A stretch of 64,000 nt of DNA from Spirometra erinaceieuropaei (lineage: Eukaryota > Platyhelminthes > Cestoda > Diphyllobothriidea > Diphyllobothriidae): contig CACRXP010000175.1 of assembly GCA_902702965.1 (NCBI GenBank), forward strand, positions 841,701 to 905,700. The letters run 5' to 3'. Below are positions 60,343-64,000 of the stretch, piece after piece. Position numbers and translations under genes: made by a program. The notes under the pieces were generated by a model. It worked only from the letters and a program-made list of their open reading frames with translations, searched no databases and had not been told where the DNA came from. Within the stretch, counting starts at the first letter, position 1. Each line of letters begins with the position of its first letter.

Positions 60343-60997
60343 TCAAGGAGGAGGGAAATAATTTGGTTTTAAAAAAGTTTCTTACTATGGGACTTTATAT
60401 GCCGTGAAATGGCCGTTCATAAATCGTCAAGTCTCCGCATTTACCAATGTGGGTTGTAAAGCTAACAATATGATTCAAATCCACGGCTAAATTTTATGGA
60501 CCCTATTTAGTGCCCCTTTATTACCGTAGTGAAATGTGTGGTTTTCCGTACGTGGAAAATATACGGCTTGTAGTTTGGAGACCCTGAATGCAAGTGAAAC
60601 GGCATGTCGGATGCAATATTATTCGGGAATTGGAAAGGTTTTTGAAAACCGAACTATACCCTTTCTTCGAGTATATTATTGTAAGAAGACATAATTTTCT
60701 ACCAAAGGAGCAAAATAATGGATATTTTGTGCATCTTTTCCATGAAATATAACTACACATTTAGGGGCATCGAAAATCAATGACAAAAATTCATGCTACG
60801 TAAGCAGTCATTTTTTATATCGTGCACTTGTTGCTTGCCGCCAGAAGGAAGTTCATTCGAAAGCCGGTATCCTTGAAATATTGTAGAATTGCGTTGCAGG
60901 CTGACTAATTTTACGATTCTACGTAATTAATCTTTTCAAACCGAAAACGCACTTCGGAATTTCGATTGGTATTTCATGAGTTGGCCCACCCACTGTA
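60343..60997. mobile_element. Foldback MITE, subfamily II, right half only
   Basis: This copy begins within the core (TTGGTTTTAAAAAAGTTTC) and runs to the intact right end TGGCCCACCCACTGTA. The left arm is absent, and the break is the exact junction with the LINE fragment. Confidence 0.82.
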
Positions 60998-61889
60998 CGT
61001 CCATTCTCATCCCCTGTCGACTTGACTTAAACAAACCACCATCTACGTGGAGGGCAGAGCAAGTGAGGTATATATAAATCTGACCAAAGGTGTATTTCCT
61101 TAGTCTAAACAACCTAACGTGTTTTGGACCCACAATGAAGTTCAAGCAGTCGTGGAATTGGGGAGAGCAGACCGAGGATCGGTTTCTATTGACCTTTCTA
61201 GTGCAGTACTGAAGACCATGTTATGACTAGTTAGTAGGGTTTAGCAGTTAATGAACCAAATGTCATATGTAGTTGACCCGGCTTAAATGAGCCACTAGGT
61301 ACACGAGAAAGAGAGATTTAGAGCGTATGTGATCCAGCTCAGACACCGTGCCTAATTTCCTCCCTACGAATGATCAAACGCGTTTTAAGACTGCCAACAG
61401 TCGTGGTGTGGAGGGCCACATGCCCAATACGTTAAAAGTGGAGCTCACGCAGTTAGCCCAGTTGTTCTTTTTAGTGTGGAGTGGCAGATTGGGAGGCTAA
61501 GAGACGGACTGCCACGGCCCCCCCCCCCCCTTAACGTGAGCTCTGGCACGCTTACACATGTGAGGAGTGTGTGTGCGTTTCGTGAATAGTGTCCCTCAGT
61601 CGACGACTGACTGGTCACCCTGCCTTTGAAGGGTGATAGTCCAGGCTAAATGCAGGGCTGTGTCTCAACCCTCTAAACATGAGGAGTCGTGTGCGTCTGC
61701 CAGAGCCATTATTCAGCAAAACATGGCCCTCGCAGTCTGGCGAGCGCTGGCAGTTCTCTGGTACCTAGTTCTCCACCGTAGATGCGTTTGCGCTCCCCGC
61801 TGGGTATACGGGTCGGCAGCACGGTTGCCCAGTGATTTGTGTCATCATATCCTCTTCCGGGCTGATTTATATTTCCGGCTAAAATCCTA
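60998..61889. other. Interval with 13-C run, no gene
   Basis: A run of 13 C lies at 61518-61530. No domain, RNA or shared repeat is recognised. Confidence 0.4.
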
Positions 61890-62135
61890 GTCGAATGTTT
61901 GTTGTGAATCGGGGGATATGGTGGTAGGTATAGATGTGGGCCCGGCCGTGCCAACCACCCGCGGCCTCTCCCACATACGGTTTTCTTGGTTACGCCTTGA
62001 CACCTGGCCCAGCTGGGGGGGGGGAGAGTGTGATAGACGCTGTGCAAGTCCAATGCCACTATGAACTAAGTCACACGCAAGTGACCGTGCCTGCTTTAGC
62101 TTGACTGTGGAACATACGGAGGACGCTGTCGGCAA
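61890..62135 (-). repeat. GC-rich repeat family R2, inverted copy
   Basis: The minus strand contains GCAGGCACGGTCACTTGCG, GACTTGCACAGCGTCTAT, a run of 10 C, CTGGGCCAGGTGTCAAGGCG and GGCACGGCCGGGCCC, in the R2 order. The poly-C run sits in the same place as the 13-base run of the 35905 copy. Confidence 0.68.
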
Positions 62136-62747
62136 TGACGGCAGAACTGTCAGATGTGCTATTTCATAAAATGTTAGCCAAAATTATATAATGCGTTTTC
62201 AATTCGAAAATATTACACAAGTAGCGTTGTAATATCAATTATCCGGCATCAAGATACCGACGTATTACAAACACGTCAGGGTGCTAGCTTTCGGAGGGGT
62301 TCTTTATCAACCGCCTGCGTAAGATACATTTTATAAGAACGACCACTTAAATAATGTGCATTTTTTCCCGTTGGTTTTCCATACCTCTGTAAATTCGAAT
62401 GTATTTCATAGAAAACATATACAGAAATATTCTTTCTTTCACCCATTTGGCAGCAAATTACGTCTACTTGGAATTTTATACTCAAGAAAAGGGTGTTTTT
62501 GGTTTTAAAGATGTTTCTGACTATGAAGTTTTTCAAGACCGCAAAATGTCCATTCGTACAGCATCGTATCAACACAGTTATCAATGCCGCTTATAAAGTA
62601 AACAACGTGGACCACATTCATCACAAAATGTTATGAGTCCTTTAGGTCCTGTTCATAATAACGTTTTGAAATGCTTCATTTGCCTCGCACGAAAAGCGTA
62701 TACCCTGTAGTTTGAAAACTCCGAGTGCAGGTTTGACCTCAGGTGAA

Positions 62748-63163
62748 GTTCGTTGTGCGACTGCCTGCGAGGGTTCTAGTATGAGCCCCAAGGCACAACG
62801 GAACGAGCATGTTCCGTAACCTACCTGATCGGTGAGCGCCCACTGTCATAACTGATATTCCCGATCACAACCGACAGGACAAGGGGCCCGTGGCTCAATG
62901 GTAGAGCGTCAAACTCCATGACCAAAGATCTCGGGTTCGAATCTCAAGTGATCCGCACTTGGGGTTGGGTATGACTGGCTGATGACTGTTAATAAGCCAG
63001 AAATGGCCATTCCGGTCTCCCTTGTCTTTGTCGGCTCCATCTCATCTATGTCTACTACTAGTCGCTGTGCGACTGCCTGCGAGGGTTCTAGTATGAGCCC
63101 CAAGGCACAACGGAACGAGCATGTTCCGTAACCTACCTGATCGGTGAGTGCCCACTGTCATAA
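62748..63163 (+). mobile_element. Best-preserved SINE, head-body-head, with hammerhead-like core
   Basis: A reversed head module (62754-62851) is followed by the body: A box TGGCTCAATGG (62891-62901), a tRNA-like D arm, B box GGTTCGAATC (62934-62943), and the hammerhead-like segment 62973-63017. The SINE 3' end follows (CTTGTCTTTGTCGG), and then a second head module (63066-63163) identical to the first at 97 of 98 positions. The SINE lies in the core of a foldback element. The duplicated head means it is either 1.3 units of a tandem array or a template-switched insertion. Confidence 0.85.
62973..63017 (+). ncRNA. Candidate hammerhead ribozyme inside the SINE
   Basis: All parts of a type I hammerhead occur in order. 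The helix I 3' strand is GACTGG and the first core CTGATGA lies at 62979-62985. A helix II hairpin with loop AATA follows, then the second core GAAA at 63000-63003. Helix III is the self-complementary ATGGCCAT, leaving an AUU cleavage triplet at 63009-63011, and the helix I 5' strand CCGGTC lies at 63012-63017 (GACTGG pairs with it through one G-U). In the family consensus helix II is GGCT with AGCC. The weak point is a C-A mismatch next to the core in helix II, and in this copy helix II is further weakened (TGTT with AGCC). Sequence elements are seen directly; catalytic activity is not shown. Confidence 0.55.
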
Positions 63164-63540
63164 TTAAGGAAGTTTCTGTAAAACGGATGGATGCTTTTTC
63201 CTCAAACCTAAAGTCTGATGAAGACGCAATTCGCTACGAAAGGAATGAAAGAAAGATTTTTTGCGCATATTTTCTAAAAATTATATTTGGATTTGTAAGG
63301 GTATTAAAAATCAGTGGTAAAAATCCATGCTACTGAAAAAGTCATTTTTTTGCAGAATGTAGTTAATGTGAGTTATCAACACAAAGCCCGCCCTGAAGCC
63401 GGCATCCTGAGGTGACTGGACCAGCTTAACGTTATGCGACACAATGATTAATATGACAAACCCACAAAACTAATATTTTAAAATTCAAAACACATTTCAG
63501 AATTTCAGTCAACATTTCGTGAGATTGCCTATCTACTGCA

Positions 63541-64000
63541 ATCTAACAGATATTCTGAAGTGCCTGACGGGTGGAACCCAGGCCGGCTAGGTTTTATTAC
63601 ATAGACCGGAGACTGGGTGTGGTCTTGCCCGGCGTCATATGAAGTGACGACGGTGATGACGAAACAGAAAGTACCTATTTCTCCCTCTCGCCCGTCGCCG
63701 TGCTGCACGCTTCAGAGCAGTCGCCGCCGCCGCCGCCGCTGCCGCGATGGAAATATTACTCCGACCGGCTCAACCAATCAACGTGCAGGCAACGCACGCG
63801 CCGGACATGAGTCAGCCTGCGGCGACAGGTGTAGCGGGCAGTGCAACGCCCGGCGATAAAAGTAGATTTGGGACACGCAAGTTCGGCTCCCACGGCAAGC
63901 AGCTACCAGGTGAATCACCTGGACAGTCGAACAAGGAATTCTGTAGCCCCCGAAAGCGCAGTTCTGCAGCGCAGTACTCTGGCCGACGCGACAGAGTGTG
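63541..64000. other. G+C-rich right edge with CGC repeat, no gene called
   Basis: A CGC trinucleotide run lies at 63721-63745. The 80-codon frame at 63617-63859 crosses it. The local G+C and CpG content is higher than in most of the window, which might mark a promoter or first exon that continues past the edge, but I see nothing decisive. Confidence 0.35.

Larger units (their letters stand above)
62150..63540. mobile_element. Foldback MITE split by a SINE insertion
   Basis: The left arm begins near 62150 (CAGATGTGCTATTTCATAAA) and the right arm ends at 63540 (GATTGCCTATCTACTGCA). The core is interrupted at about 62748-63163 by a SINE with duplicated head modules. Without the insert the element is about 0.98 kb, the family norm. 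The first base is uncertain by a few positions because the left terminus is mutated. Confidence 0.82.

Noticed and set aside
63206..63250. CTGATGA followed by CGAAA, as a second hammerhead
   Set aside because: It lies in a foldback arm where sister copies lack the motif, and no helix I or II pairing can be drawn, so it is chance.

Overview
This window looks like a stretch of a flatworm nuclear genome. The best fit is a diphyllobothriidean tapeworm (the Schistocephalus, Spirometra and Dibothriocephalus group), but that placement is an inference from memory. The grounds are: no long open genes, two scaffold gaps (9961-10007 and 25326-25536), a eukaryotic tRNA-Ser with its own pol III terminator, and several classes of decayed retroelement. 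One LINE at about 59440-60342 resembles a family I recall as abundant in those tapeworms. No bacterial, phage or CRISPR feature is present.

Only three loci look like functional genes. Two are paralogous ATG-initiated reading frames of about 100 codons on the plus strand (7201-7500 and 9419-9787). They share roughly four fifths of their residues, differ mostly at silent sites, and match no family I recognise. The third is a tRNA-Ser(GCT) gene on the minus strand (58742-58823).

Nearly everything else that can be named is repetitive. (1) A Tc1/mariner-like foldback MITE family has arms of about 340 bp and TA-flanked CAGT ends. It has about 13 copies in two subfamilies, concentrated at 37-53 kb, including one copy inserted precisely into another (50358-51357 inside 50179-52164). 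(2) A tRNA-derived SINE family has a pol III A/B-box head. In its 3' half lies a segment that fits the hammerhead ribozyme architecture, best preserved at 62973-63017; this layout resembles the schistosome SM-alpha elements. (3) LINE fragments lie at 1-2265, 14215-14437, 19644-20440 (minus), 27680-28410 (minus), 38020-38560 and 59440-60342. (4) A Penelope-like element with RT and GIY-YIG remnants lies at 46708-47600 (minus), and a second copy of its 3' end lies in opposite orientation at 48275-48545. (5) A solo LTR with a 5-bp target duplication lies at 23215-23620. (6) A second foldback family and several unnamed interspersed repeats make up the rest.

The repeats show their insertion history. 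A SINE sits inside a MITE (62150-63540). A SINE-derived palindrome with a 13-bp target duplication sits inside the second foldback family (31804-31981), and the uninterrupted site survives in a sister copy at 33988-34000. A MITE also sits inside a MITE. Long intervals (2.3-7.2 kb, 10.0-12.1 kb, 21.98-26.4 kb, 29.4-31.2 kb, 34.1-37.4 kb, 53.8-57.9 kb) hold nothing I can name beyond microsatellites and runs of G. Some may be introns or unrecognised old repeats.
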